Below, piece by piece: positions 40,922 to 50,098 of a stretch of DNA of 56,779 bases (the first letter of the stretch is position 1; each line of letters starts with the position of its first letter). Made by a program: the position numbers and the translations under genes. Below the pieces are notes generated by a model, which saw only the letters and a list, made by a program, of their open reading frames with translations, searched no databases and was not told the origin of the DNA. The stretch comes from Prevotella sp. (GTDB lineage Bacteria > Bacteroidota > Bacteroidia > Bacteroidales > Bacteroidaceae), in NCBI GenBank assembly GCA_024680755.1, contig JAILBT010000002.1, forward strand, positions 1 through 56,779, read 5' to 3'.

Positions 40922-41111
40922 CGTGATAACCGTTGGTAATACAGAAGCCGTAAATGAGGGCGCGACATGTCGCGTCTGTTGCGGTGCCAAGCGCGACGCC
41001 GCGCGTCGGCCCTGAAAAAACTTCAATCGCGACCGTAGCCATACGGGAGCAACAGAGTAGCAAACAAAAAAATAACAAACAAAAAAAATAACAAACAACA
41101 TAACCAAAAGC

Positions 41112-42107
41112 ATGGCAGAATCAATAGACATACGCCAACTGAATGCGCTGATAGAACAGCAGAGCGCATTTGTCACCAACCTGACCACCGGCATGGACCG
41201 CGTCATCGTGGGTCAGAAACACTTGATAGACTCGTTGCTGATAGGTCTGCTCAGCGATGGCAACATACTGCTTGAGGGCGTGCCGGGCCTGGCCAAGACG
41301 CTCGCCATCAAGACCATGTCGCAACTCATCGACGGCAAATACAGCCGCATACAGTTCACCCCAGACCTGCTGCCGGCCGACGTGACAGGCACGATGATCT
41401 ACTCGCAGAAGGACGAGCGCTTCCAGGTGAAGCAGGGCCCGGTGTTTGCCAACTTCGTGCTGGCCGACGAGATCAACCGCGCTCCGGCAAAGGTGCAGAG
41501 CGCACTGCTCGAGGCCATGCAGGAGAAGCAGGTCACCATCGGCGCCGACACATTCCAGTTGCCTCAGCCCTTCCTCGTCATGGCGACGCAGAACCCCATT
41601 GAGCAGGAAGGCACCTACCCCCTGCCCGAGGCGCAGATGGACCGTTTCATGCTGAAGGTGGTCATCGGCTACCCCACACTGGAAGAGGAAAAGAAAATCA
41701 TACGCGAGAACATAGCAGGTGCCATGCCCACCGTTTCGCCCGTCACGACCACAGAAGAGATAATGAACGCGCGCGAGGTGGTGCGACAGGTCTATCTGGA
41801 CGAGAAGATTGAGCAGTATATAGCCGACATCGTCTTTGCCACCCGCTACCCCGACCGCTACGGACTGAAGGAGATGCACGACCTGATACAGTTTGGCGGT
41901 TCGCCCCGAGCCAGCATCAACCTGGCCAAGGCCGCACGCGCATACGCCTTCATCAAGCGCCGTGGGTATGTGGTGCCAGAGGACGTGCGCGCCGTGGCAC
42001 ACGACGTGCTGCGCCACCGCATCGGACTGACCTACGAGGCCGAGGCTGCCAATGTCACATGCGAAGAGATAGTGTCGAAGATTATCAACAAGGTGGAAGT
42101 GCCTTGA
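41112..42107 (+). CDS. MoxR-family AAA+ ATPase
   Basis: A 331-residue AAA+ chaperone-like ATPase. Walker A is GVPGLAKT (about 56-63), Walker B FVLADEIN, sensor ATQNPIEQEGTYPLPEAQMDRF. MoxR proteins with DUF58 and vWA partners are thought to mature or fold envelope or metal-binding targets. First gene of the Bat (aerotolerance) operon, preceded by a long structured leader. Confidence 0.93.
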   Translation: MAESIDIRQLNALIEQQSAFVTNLTTGMDRVIVGQKHLIDSLLIGLLSDGNILLEGVPGLAKTLAIKTMSQLIDGKYSRIQFTPDLLPADVTGTMIYSQKDERFQVKQGPVFANFVLADEINRAPAKVQSALLEAMQEKQVTIGADTFQLPQPFLVMATQNPIEQEGTYPLPEAQMDRFMLKVVIGYPTLEEEKKIIRENIAGAMPTVSPVTTTEEIMNAREVVRQVYLDEKIEQYIADIVFATRYPDRYGLKEMHDLIQFGGSPRASINLAKAARAYAFIKRRGYVVPEDVRAVAHDVLRHRIGLTYEAEAANVTCEEIVSKIINKVEVP

Positions 42108-42193
42108 TTCGTCCATTTGGCAATATCACCAGCCTACCGTTGACGCAACAGAAACGGTGAAAAAGCAGAATCGTAATAATTGCAGATAAGACA

Positions 42194-43063
42194 GTGAAGA
42201 CATCTGAGCTGATAAAAAAAGTAAGGAAAATTGAAATCAAGACCCACGGTCTGAGTTCAAACATCTTTGCGGGTCAGTATCACTCGGCCTTCAAGGGACG
42301 CGGCATGGCCTTCAGCGAGGTGCGCGAATACCAGTATGGCGACGACGTGCGCGACATCGACTGGAACGTCACGGCCCGCTTCCACCGGCCATACGTCAAG
42401 GTGTTTGAAGAGGAGCGCGAACTGACCGTGATGTTGCTCATCGACGTCAGCGGCAGCGGTCATTTCGGCACGCAGCGACAGACGAAAAACGACATGCTGA
42501 CCGAGATAGCCGCGACGCTGGCCTTCAGTGCCATTGAGAACAACGACAAGATTGGCGTGGTCTTCTTCTCTGACAAGATAGAGAAATACATACCGCCCAA
42601 GAAGGGCCGCAAGCATATTCTGTACATCATACGCGAGATGCTCGACTTCCACCCCGAAAGCCAGCGCACCGACGTGGCACAGGCCGTAGAGTTTCTGACA
42701 AGCGTGATGAAGCGGCGCTGCACGGCCTTCCTGATGAGCGACTTCTATACGCAGCGCGACTTCCTGCACCCGCTGACCATCTGCAACCGCAAACACGACG
42801 TGGTGGCTATACAGGTGGTGGACAAACGCGACAAAGAGCTGCCCGACGTCGGACTGCTGCGCGTGCAAGATGCCGAGACGGGGCACGAGCAGTATATAGA
42901 CACATCGAGCAGCAGAGTGCGCGACGCTTATCAGCGCCACTGGCAGAAACGACAGGGACTGCTGAAAGACACCTTCGTGAAGAGTAGCGTCGATTTTGTC
43001 AGCATCTCCACAGCCGACGACTATGTGAAAAACCTGATGGCGCTGTTCAAGAGAAGAAGCTGA
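42194..43063 (+). CDS. DUF58 domain protein (vWA-like) of the Bat operon
   Basis: A 289-residue cytosolic protein starting at GTG 42194. The DUF58 signature FSEVREYQYGDDVRDIDWNVTAR is at about residues 40-62 and is followed by a vWA-like fold with the MIDAS-type DVSGSG. It is the regular partner of MoxR and probably a client or adaptor. The next gene starts 72 bp downstream. Confidence 0.93.
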   Translation: MKTSELIKKVRKIEIKTHGLSSNIFAGQYHSAFKGRGMAFSEVREYQYGDDVRDIDWNVTARFHRPYVKVFEEERELTVMLLIDVSGSGHFGTQRQTKNDMLTEIAATLAFSAIENNDKIGVVFFSDKIEKYIPPKKGRKHILYIIREMLDFHPESQRTDVAQAVEFLTSVMKRRCTAFLMSDFYTQRDFLHPLTICNRKHDVVAIQVVDKRDKELPDVGLLRVQDAETGHEQYIDTSSSRVRDAYQRHWQKRQGLLKDTFVKSSVDFVSISTADDYVKNLMALFKRRS

Positions 43064-43135
43064 CAAACAGGCACGTTGGAACACAGAACATCAGACACAG
43101 GACACCAGAGTCCCGAACACCAGAACACAGACAAG

Positions 43136-44218
43136 ATGAAAATGACGACCAGGCTGCAGACGTATGCCGCAATAACCATTCTATGTATGCTCACCCAGGC
43201 CATGAGCGCCCAGGTGAGCCTGACGGCCGAGATAGATTCAGTGGAAATAGCTATTGGCCAGCAGACAGGGCTGACGCTGAGGCTGACTGCGCCCGAGGGG
43301 GCGCAGGTCGAGTGGCCAGGCATAGAGCCGGGCATGGCCGTCACGCCGGGAGTGGAGGTGGTCAGCATACAGCAGCAGACGGGCGATGCCGACAATGGCA
43401 TGGCCGAACGGTGCCGACGATATGTGCTGACATCGTTCGACGACACACTCTACTATCTGCCACCCATGCAGGTGAAGGTCAACGGCAAACCATACACCAC
43501 ACCCAAGCTGGCGCTGAAGGTATATACGGTCGAGGTGGACACGTTGCACCCTGAGCACTTCTTCGGACCGAAAGACGTGCAAGACAACCCCTTCCGGTGG
43601 AGCGACTACAGCCCGGCCTTCTGGCTCAGCGTGCTCATGTTGCTGTTGCTTGCTGCCGACTACTGGCTCTACCTGCGACTGCGCGACAATAAGCCCATTG
43701 TCAAGAGCCTGAAGATAGTGAAGAGACTGCTGCCACACCAGAAGGCCATGCGGGAGATAGAGCAGATAAAAGCCGAGCGCATGCCATCTGACGAGAACCC
43801 GAAGGAATACTACACCAGGCTGACCGACACACTCAGACGATACATAGAAGAGCGATATGGCTTCAGCGCGATGGAGATGACATCGACAGAAATCATCGAG
43901 AGGCTGATGACGGTAGATGAACAAGGGCAAGACGAGCTGCGCCGGCTGTTTGAGACGGCCGACCTGGTCAAGTTTGCCAAGTACAGCACACTGCTCGGCG
44001 AGAACGACCAGAACCTGGTGAGCGCCATCGACTTCATCAACCGAACCAAGATAGACCAGCCCGTGGAGACAGAGCAGCCCAAGCCGGTGCTGACAGCCGA
44101 AGAACAACGCTCGCAGAAGGAGCGACGCTCGCTGAAGCTGACCATTTACGCGCTGGGCATCGCAGCTGCCTGCATTTTCGGCTATGTGTGCTATGCCATG
44201 TATCAGCTGCTGTCATAA
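43136..44218 (+). CDS. DUF4381-like membrane protein of the Bat operon
   Basis: 360 residues from ATG 43136: signal peptide (about 1-24, ending MSAQ), a beta-rich periplasmic domain (25-155), a TM segment (about 165-185, FWLSVLMLLLLAADYWLYL), a cytoplasmic helical region with YYTRLTDTLRRYIEERYGF and a final TM (about 336-355). The frame is open 20 codons further upstream, but that part is a CAGAACACCAG-type repeat, so I reject it. The protein sits between DUF58 and BatA as in other Bat operons; its biochemical role is unknown. Confidence 0.82.
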   Translation: MKMTTRLQTYAAITILCMLTQAMSAQVSLTAEIDSVEIAIGQQTGLTLRLTAPEGAQVEWPGIEPGMAVTPGVEVVSIQQQTGDADNGMAERCRRYVLTSFDDTLYYLPPMQVKVNGKPYTTPKLALKVYTVEVDTLHPEHFFGPKDVQDNPFRWSDYSPAFWLSVLMLLLLAADYWLYLRLRDNKPIVKSLKIVKRLLPHQKAMREIEQIKAERMPSDENPKEYYTRLTDTLRRYIEERYGFSAMEMTSTEIIERLMTVDEQGQDELRRLFETADLVKFAKYSTLLGENDQNLVSAIDFINRTKIDQPVETEQPKPVLTAEEQRSQKERRSLKLTIYALGIAAACIFGYVCYAMYQLLS

Positions 44219-44248
44219 TCCAGCCAACAACAAACCATAAAGCAAGAT

Positions 44249-45247
44249 ATGGAATTTGCCAATAAAGAATATCTCTTCCTGTTGCTGCTGCTGATACCAT
44301 ACATAATATGGTACATGCTCTATCGCCGGCGCAGCGAACCCACCATGCGCCTGTCGGACACCGAGGCGTTCCGCTACGCCTCGCCCGGCTGGCGCGTCAG
44401 GCTCATGCCGCTGCAGCCACTGCTGCATACGGTGGCCTTCGTCATGGTGGTAGTCGTGCTGGCACGGCCGCAGACCAGCAACTCGTGGAAGAATGAGACC
44501 ATCGAGGGCATAGACATCATGCTGGCAATGGACGTTTCGACATCTATGCTGGCCGAAGACCTCAGGCCAAATCGCATGGAAGCAGCCAAGACAGTGGCCT
44601 CGGAGTTTATCAATGGCAGACCGAACGACAACATTGGACTGAGCATCTTTGCCGGAGAAGCCTTCACACAGTGCCCGATGACCACCGACCACGGCTCGCT
44701 GCTCTCGTTGCTGCAGAGCGTGCGCACAGACATTGCTGCACGCGGACTGATAGAAGACGGAACAGCCATAGGCATGGGACTTGCCAACGCCGTGTCGCGA
44801 CTGAAAGACTCTAAGGCCAAGAGCCGCGTGGTCATTCTGCTGACTGACGGCTCGAACAACCGCGGCGACATTTCGCCCCTGACGGCGGCAGAGATAGCAA
44901 AGAGCCTGGGCATACGCGTCTATACCATAGGCGTGGGAACAAACGGCACAGCACGATACCCCATGAGTGTGGCCGGCGGGACACAGTATGTCAACATGCC
45001 GGTGGAGATAGATACGAAGACCCTCTCTGACATAGCACGCACCACAAACGGCGACTTCTATCGCGCCACCAACAACCAAGAGTTGGAACGAATATACCAG
45101 GAGATAGACCAGCTGGAGAAGTCGAAGCTGAACGTAAAGAAATACAGCCGGCGGTATGAGGCATACCAGCCGTTCGCCCTCGCAGCCGTCATCGCAATAC
45201 TGCTGGAGCTGCTGCTGCGCATCACGCTGTTCAGAAAACTGCCATAA
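44249..45247 (+). CDS. batA: BatA, von Willebrand A domain membrane protein
   Basis: A 332-residue protein with two N-terminal TM segments (8-24 and 58-72), a periplasmic or membrane-facing vWA domain (about 88-290) with an intact MIDAS (D95, S97, S99 in AMDVSTS; later T and LTDGSNNRGD) and a C-terminal TM (about 307-327). BatA-BatE form a complex linked to aerotolerance in Bacteroides fragilis; the vWA domain likely binds a partner through the metal. It is followed by BatB 79 bp downstream. Confidence 0.93.
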   Translation: MEFANKEYLFLLLLLIPYIIWYMLYRRRSEPTMRLSDTEAFRYASPGWRVRLMPLQPLLHTVAFVMVVVVLARPQTSNSWKNETIEGIDIMLAMDVSTSMLAEDLRPNRMEAAKTVASEFINGRPNDNIGLSIFAGEAFTQCPMTTDHGSLLSLLQSVRTDIAARGLIEDGTAIGMGLANAVSRLKDSKAKSRVVILLTDGSNNRGDISPLTAAEIAKSLGIRVYTIGVGTNGTARYPMSVAGGTQYVNMPVEIDTKTLSDIARTTNGDFYRATNNQELERIYQEIDQLEKSKLNVKKYSRRYEAYQPFALAAVIAILLELLLRITLFRKLP

Positions 45248-45326
45248 AACCATACATTAATATTATATAGCAGCGGCCACTGCCACGACGCTGCTACATA
45301 GCCGATATAATCACCACAAGGAAACG

Positions 45327-47033
45327 ATGTTTAGATTTGAAGACCCACAATATCTCTACCTCTTGCTGGCCGTACCCGTGATGGCCGTGATACGTCTGCT
45401 CTACCTGCTGCAACGGAAGAAGAAGCTGCAGCGGCTGGGCGACCCCGAGCTGGTACGTCAGCTAATGCCCGACGTGTCGGTGTGGCGAGGCCGGGTGAAG
45501 TTCTGGCTGCTGCAGGCAGCACTGGCGCTTAGCGTGGTCATGCTGGCACGGCCGCAGATGGGCACCAGCATAAGCCACGAGAAACGGCAGGGCATCGAGG
45601 TCATCATTGCCATGGACATATCCAACTCTATGCGGGCCGAAGATGTCAGCCCCACACGCTTAGACCGAGCAAAGATGATGGTTGAGAACCTGGTGGACCA
45701 TTTCACCGACGACAAGATAGGACTGGTGGTCTTTGCAGGCCAGGCTTTCGTGCAACTGCCCATCACCAGCGACTTCGTCTCGGCAAAGATGTTCCTGCAG
45801 AGCATATCGCCGGAGATGATTAACGTGCAGGGCACCGACCTGGCCACCGCCATCGACCTGGCTACCCACAGCTTCACACAGCAGAAAGGCGTGGGCAAGG
45901 CCATAGTGGTCATCACCGACGGTGAAGACCACGAGGGAGCAGCCATTGAGGCGGCGCGCGACGCACGCAAACAGGGCATGAACGTCTATGTGCTGGGCAT
46001 AGGCTCCACACAGGGAGCACCCATACCCATGCCCGGCGGCAGCGGACACATGACAGACCGGCAAGGACAGGTCGTCATGTCGCGACTGAACGAACAGATA
46101 TGCCGCGACGTGGCGGCTGCCGGAGGCGGAGCATACATACATGTGGAGAACGGCAGCAACGCACAGCAGAAGCTGGACTCGCAGCTGGCCAAGCTCGCAA
46201 GGACAGAGACTGAAAGCACCATCTACAGCGAGTTTGACGAACAGTTCCAGGCGTTCGCCGTGCTCGTGCTGCTGTTGCTCGTGGTCGAGGCTTTCTTCAC
46301 CGAACGGAAAAGCCGGCTCTTGTCACGCCTGCACCTGTTCCGCCGCCGCGAAACAAAGACAGTGGCTGTAATGGTGCTCGCAGCCCTGCTGCCCCTCAGC
46401 GTCAGCGCACAGACCGACAGACGGCTCATCAAACAAGGCAACAAGCAGTTTCGCCAGCAACAATATGACAAGGCAGAGACTACATACCGAAAAGCACTGG
46501 AGGCCAACAACGACAACCCGCAGGCATGGTACAACCTGGGCAACGCACTCATGGCACAGCAGCAGGACTCGGCCGCAGTGAAAGCCCTGGAACATGCCGC
46601 CGCCATCGAGACCAACCCGCTGCGAAAGGCGATGGCATATCACAACATGGGCGTCGTCTGCCAACACCACAAGATGTATGGCGAAGCCATCGATGCCTAC
46701 AAGCAGGCACTGAGAAACAACCCGGCCGACAACGAGTCGCGCTACAATCTGGAACTTTGCAAACAACAGAAAAAGAAACAAGACCAACAGCAGCAAGACC
46801 AAAAGGAAAAGCAGCAGGACAAGAAAGGCGAAGACAAGAAACAGCAGCAAGACCAGAAAAAGCCTGAAAAGCAAAAGCCACAGGAGCAACAACAGCCAGA
46901 AAAGCCGCAGATGAGCAAGGACAATGCCGAACAGATGTTGAACGCTGCCATGCAGAAAGAGAAGCAAACACAGCGCAAGCTGAAGGAAGCCCAGCAGAAA
47001 GCAGGCTCGCGCAGCCTGGAGAAAAACTGGTAG
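45327..47033 (+). CDS. BatB-BatC fusion: vWA membrane protein joined to TPR protein
   Basis: 568 residues. Residues 1-330 are BatB: TM segments near 10-28 and 58-74, vWA with MIDAS D97/S99/S101, and a C-terminal TM (about 305-325). Residues about 342-360 (AVMVLAALLPLSVSAQ) look like a former signal peptide, after which comes BatC: TPR repeats (about 363-470, QAWYNLGNALMAQ and AYHNMGVVCQHH) and a charged Q/K/E-rich tail. In Bacteroides the two are usually separate genes. No stop or frameshift interrupts the join. Confidence 0.88.
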   Translation: MFRFEDPQYLYLLLAVPVMAVIRLLYLLQRKKKLQRLGDPELVRQLMPDVSVWRGRVKFWLLQAALALSVVMLARPQMGTSISHEKRQGIEVIIAMDISNSMRAEDVSPTRLDRAKMMVENLVDHFTDDKIGLVVFAGQAFVQLPITSDFVSAKMFLQSISPEMINVQGTDLATAIDLATHSFTQQKGVGKAIVVITDGEDHEGAAIEAARDARKQGMNVYVLGIGSTQGAPIPMPGGSGHMTDRQGQVVMSRLNEQICRDVAAAGGGAYIHVENGSNAQQKLDSQLAKLARTETESTIYSEFDEQFQAFAVLVLLLLVVEAFFTERKSRLLSRLHLFRRRETKTVAVMVLAALLPLSVSAQTDRRLIKQGNKQFRQQQYDKAETTYRKALEANNDNPQAWYNLGNALMAQQQDSAAVKALEHAAAIETNPLRKAMAYHNMGVVCQHHKMYGEAIDAYKQALRNNPADNESRYNLELCKQQKKKQDQQQQDQKEKQQDKKGEDKKQQQDQKKPEKQKPQEQQQPEKPQMSKDNAEQMLNAAMQKEKQTQRKLKEAQQKAGSRSLEKNW

Positions 47034-47073
47034 AAACGGAAAGTTGAGAGCTGACAGCTGATAAATTGAAAAG

Positions 47074-49764
47074 ATGAAAACGAAAGACAAGACATACCTG
47101 ACACTGCTCTTGAGCCTGCTGGCCACGCTGACCGGCATGGCGCAGAGCTTCACGGCCAGCGGACCGCGCCATATAGACACGGGACGGCAGTTTCGTATCA
47201 CATACACCATCGACACACAAGACGTGAGCGACTTCAGGGCAGGCGACATACCCGATGGACTGGAGGTGCTGATGGGACCAAGCACGTCGCGACAGTCGAG
47301 CTTCCAGATAGTGAACGGACACACCAGCCAGTCGTCAAGCATAACATTCACATTCATACTCGTAGCCACCAAAGCCGGCGACTACACCATTCCGGCTGCC
47401 ACCATCAATGCTGGGGGAAAGAAGCTCATTAGCAACGCACTGCACATCCGGGCTGAAGGCGACGATGCCGACCCCGCGGCACAGGCTGGCAGCGGCAGAG
47501 GGCAGCAGCAGCGGCAGGGACGACAGGCCGACGAGATGCGTGAGGCAGGCTCAACTATTTCGGCCAAAGACCTGTATGTGACAGCAACAGCCTCGAAGCA
47601 GCATGTGCGCGAACAAGAGCCCGTGCTCATAACATATAAGGTATATACGCGCGTGGCACTGACACAGATGTCGGGCAAGCTGGCCGACATGAAGGGCTTC
47701 CACACACAGGAAATCGACCTGCCACAGCAGAAGACCTTCGCCGTAGAGAACGTGGGAGGACAGCAGTATAAGACCGTCACATGGAGCCAGTATGTGGTCT
47801 TCCCACAGGTGGCCGGCAAGCTGCAGATACCGAGTGTCTCGTTCGATGGCATTGTGGTGCAGCGCGACCGGACGATAGACCCCTTTGAGGCATTCTTCAA
47901 CGGCGGTTCAAACTATGTGGAGGTGAAGAAAAAGGTGGTGGCCCCAGGCATAACGCTACAGGTTGACCCCCTGCCCGATCCGAAGCCGGCGGCCTTTGCC
48001 GGCGGCGTGGGCAGCTTCACCATCAGCTCGTCGATAGACAAGCAGCAGGTGAAGGCGGGCGACCCCGTGACGCTGCGCGTCGTGGTCAGCGGCCACGGCA
48101 ACATGAAGCTGCTGCGCGAACCAACGGTCGAAGTGCCAAAGGATTTCGAACGCTATGATGCCAAAGTGACCGACAAGACAAAACTGACAACACGCGGCCT
48201 GGAGGGAAACATCATCTACGACTTCCTCATCGTGCCGCGCCATCAGGGCGATTATGAGTTGCCCGGACTGCAATATGCCTTTTTCGACCAGACAACAGGC
48301 AAATACAAGACACTGACCACCGCCCCCATACAGCTGAAGGTGGAGAAAGGGGCCGGCGGGAGTGGGCAGAGCCGCGACTTCCTGGGACAGGAGGACGTGC
48401 AGGAGCTGGCCAAGGACATACGCTTCATAAAAACGGGAGCTGCCAAGACCATGACCGAAGGGCCGCTCTTCGGCTCGCGCACATACTGGATGGCCATAGG
48501 CACACTGCTGCTCGTGTTCATAGTGCTGATGGTGGTCTTCCGCCGCAGGGCAATAGAGAATGCCGACATCGTGGGCCGCAGGGCCGGACAAGCCAGCAAG
48601 GTGGCCACGAAGCGTCTGAAGAAGGCACGCCGGCTGAAAGACACAGGCAACACGGCAGAGTTCTTCGACGAGGTGTTGCGCGCAATGTGGGGCTATGTGG
48701 GCGACAAGCTGAACATGCCCGTCGAGCAACTCTCACAAGAGAACATCAGCGACCGGCTGCGCCAGCGCAACGTTGACCAGCAGGCCATAAGCCAGTTTAT
48801 CGATGCCCTGGAGGAGTGCGAGTTTGAGCGCTATGCCCCGGGCGATTCACAAGGAAACATGAACAAAGTGTATCAGAAGGCCGTCAGCGCCATTGAGCAG
48901 ATAGAACAGAACATGAAGCGACGGCTGCACCGCCCGTCAACACAGGGGACAGCCCTGGCCATTGTCGCGCTGCTCAGCGTCATGCCGGCCCTGGGCATGG
49001 CACAGCCCGCTGACAGCCTGCCGACAAGACATGTTGCCGACAGCCTGCCCACGAAAGCGGAGGCTGCAAACAGGCTGCCCACAAAAGCACAGGCCGACAG
49101 CGCCTACATGCAAGGACACTATCAGCAGGCAATAGACCTGTACGAACAACTGCTGGGGCAGGGCAAGAGCGCCGCCATCTACTACAACCTGGGCAATGCC
49201 TACTATCGCACAGACGACATCACACGCGCCGTGCTGGCCTACGAACGCGCACAGAAGATGGCACCGGGCGACGACGACATCAGGTTCAACCTGCAAATGG
49301 CACGCGAAAAAACCATAGACAAGATCGTGCCGCGGTCGGAGATGTTCTTCGTCACCTGGTGGCACGCACTGGTCAACATGCAGAGTGCCGACGGCTGGGC
49401 CATGATGGCCATAGCAGCACTGGCCCTCGCCGTGGTACTGCTGCTGATATACCTCTTCGTGCAGCAGATATGGCTGCGAAAAGTCGGCTTCTTCGGAGGA
49501 GCAATGGCTGTGCTGACCTTCCTCATGGCCAACCTGCTGGCATGGCAACAGCAAGCCCAGGGGACAGCAAGCCCGGGGGCTATCGTTACTGCACCGGCAA
49601 CAAGCGTCAAGAGCACGCCTGCCAAGGGAGGCACAGACCTGTTCATACTGCACGAAGGCTCAAGGGTGGACATCATCGACGACACCATGCGTGAATGGAA
49701 GGAAATAGAGGTGGCCGACGGCAAGCGCGGATGGATTGAAAAGAAACATATAGAAAGAATATGA
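47074..49764 (+). CDS. BatD-BatE fusion: Ig-like BatD joined to TPR/SH3 protein
   Basis: 896 residues. Residues 1-600 are BatD: signal peptide (1-23), beta-sandwich domains and a TM near 465-488 (AIGTLLLVFIVLMVVF), then a cytoplasmic helical part. Met614 (ATG 48913) opens a second signal-like stretch ending in ALGMAQ, followed by a TPR region (about 670-760, YYNLGNAYYRTDDITRAVLAYERAQ), two TM segments (about 785-830) and an SH3-like end (GSRVDIIDDTMREWKEIEVADGKRGWI), the layout of BatE. Met614 may serve as an internal start. A linker with repeated DSLPTK joins the halves. Confidence 0.88.
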   Translation: MKTKDKTYLTLLLSLLATLTGMAQSFTASGPRHIDTGRQFRITYTIDTQDVSDFRAGDIPDGLEVLMGPSTSRQSSFQIVNGHTSQSSSITFTFILVATKAGDYTIPAATINAGGKKLISNALHIRAEGDDADPAAQAGSGRGQQQRQGRQADEMREAGSTISAKDLYVTATASKQHVREQEPVLITYKVYTRVALTQMSGKLADMKGFHTQEIDLPQQKTFAVENVGGQQYKTVTWSQYVVFPQVAGKLQIPSVSFDGIVVQRDRTIDPFEAFFNGGSNYVEVKKKVVAPGITLQVDPLPDPKPAAFAGGVGSFTISSSIDKQQVKAGDPVTLRVVVSGHGNMKLLREPTVEVPKDFERYDAKVTDKTKLTTRGLEGNIIYDFLIVPRHQGDYELPGLQYAFFDQTTGKYKTLTTAPIQLKVEKGAGGSGQSRDFLGQEDVQELAKDIRFIKTGAAKTMTEGPLFGSRTYWMAIGTLLLVFIVLMVVFRRRAIENADIVGRRAGQASKVATKRLKKARRLKDTGNTAEFFDEVLRAMWGYVGDKLNMPVEQLSQENISDRLRQRNVDQQAISQFIDALEECEFERYAPGDSQGNMNKVYQKAVSAIEQIEQNMKRRLHRPSTQGTALAIVALLSVMPALGMAQPADSLPTRHVADSLPTKAEAANRLPTKAQADSAYMQGHYQQAIDLYEQLLGQGKSAAIYYNLGNAYYRTDDITRAVLAYERAQKMAPGDDDIRFNLQMAREKTIDKIVPRSEMFFVTWWHALVNMQSADGWAMMAIAALALAVVLLLIYLFVQQIWLRKVGFFGGAMAVLTFLMANLLAWQQQAQGTASPGAIVTAPATSVKSTPAKGGTDLFILHEGSRVDIIDDTMREWKEIEVADGKRGWIEKKHIERI

Positions 49765-49775
49765 GAATTGAGATT

Positions 49776-50020
49776 TGTTGTTTAGTTGTTTAGTTGTTTA
49801 GTCGTTTGGTTGTTTAGTTGTTTAGTTGTTTAGTTGTTTAGTTGTTTGGTTGTTCAGTTGTTTAGTTGTTTGGTTGTTCAGTTGTTTGGTTGTTTGGTTG
49901 TTTAGTTGTTTAGTTGTTTGGTTGTTTAGTTGTTTAGTTGTTTAGTTGTTTGGTTGTTTAGTTGTTTGGTTGTTTAGTTGATTGGTCGTTTAGTTGTTTG
50001 GTTGTTTGGTTGTTTGGTTA
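49776..50020. repeat. Octamer tandem array (GTTTAGTT/GTTTGGTT), about 30 copies
   Basis: A near-continuous array of 8-bp units, mostly TGTTTAGT or TGTTTGGT, right after the BatD-BatE stop codon. No hairpin and no open gene. It is followed by the AT heptamer tract. Confidence 0.93.
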
Positions 50021-50090
50021 TTTAATTTTTAATTTTTAATTTTTAATTTTTAATTTTTAATGTTTAATCTTTAATCTTTAATCTTTCGTC
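50021..50090. repeat. TTTTTAA/TCTTTAA heptamer tract
   Basis: About ten 7-bp units (TTTTTAA, later TCTTTAA) up to 9 bp before the TTG start of the PAP2 gene. Same family as 37796-37861. With the octamer array it fills the 334 bp between genes (49765-50098). Confidence 0.9.
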
Positions 50091-50098
50091 TTTCCGTT

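Larger units (their letters stand above)
40544..41111. other. 568-bp gene-free region before the Bat operon
   Basis: Contains the 9-bp repeat tract (40566-40711), the moxR promoter (40814-40846), hairpin copy B (40849-40921), a perfect palindrome CGCGACATGTCGCG (40961-40974), a second GC-rich dyad near 40991-41005, and three AACAAACAAAAA-type repeats at 41064-41100. ATGCCAAGCGGC occurs at 40544-40555 and 40911-40921. No protein gene is convincing. Confidence 0.65.

Noticed and set aside
41121..42116. 331-codon frame antisense to moxR
   Set aside because: Mirror frame from codon bias; MoxR motifs are on the plus strand.
44213..45253. 346-codon frame antisense to batA
   Set aside because: No TM or domain order; codon-bias shadow.
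49776..50020. Telomere-like or CRISPR-like array
   Set aside because: Octamer units without spacers and in the chromosome interior; simple tandem repeat.
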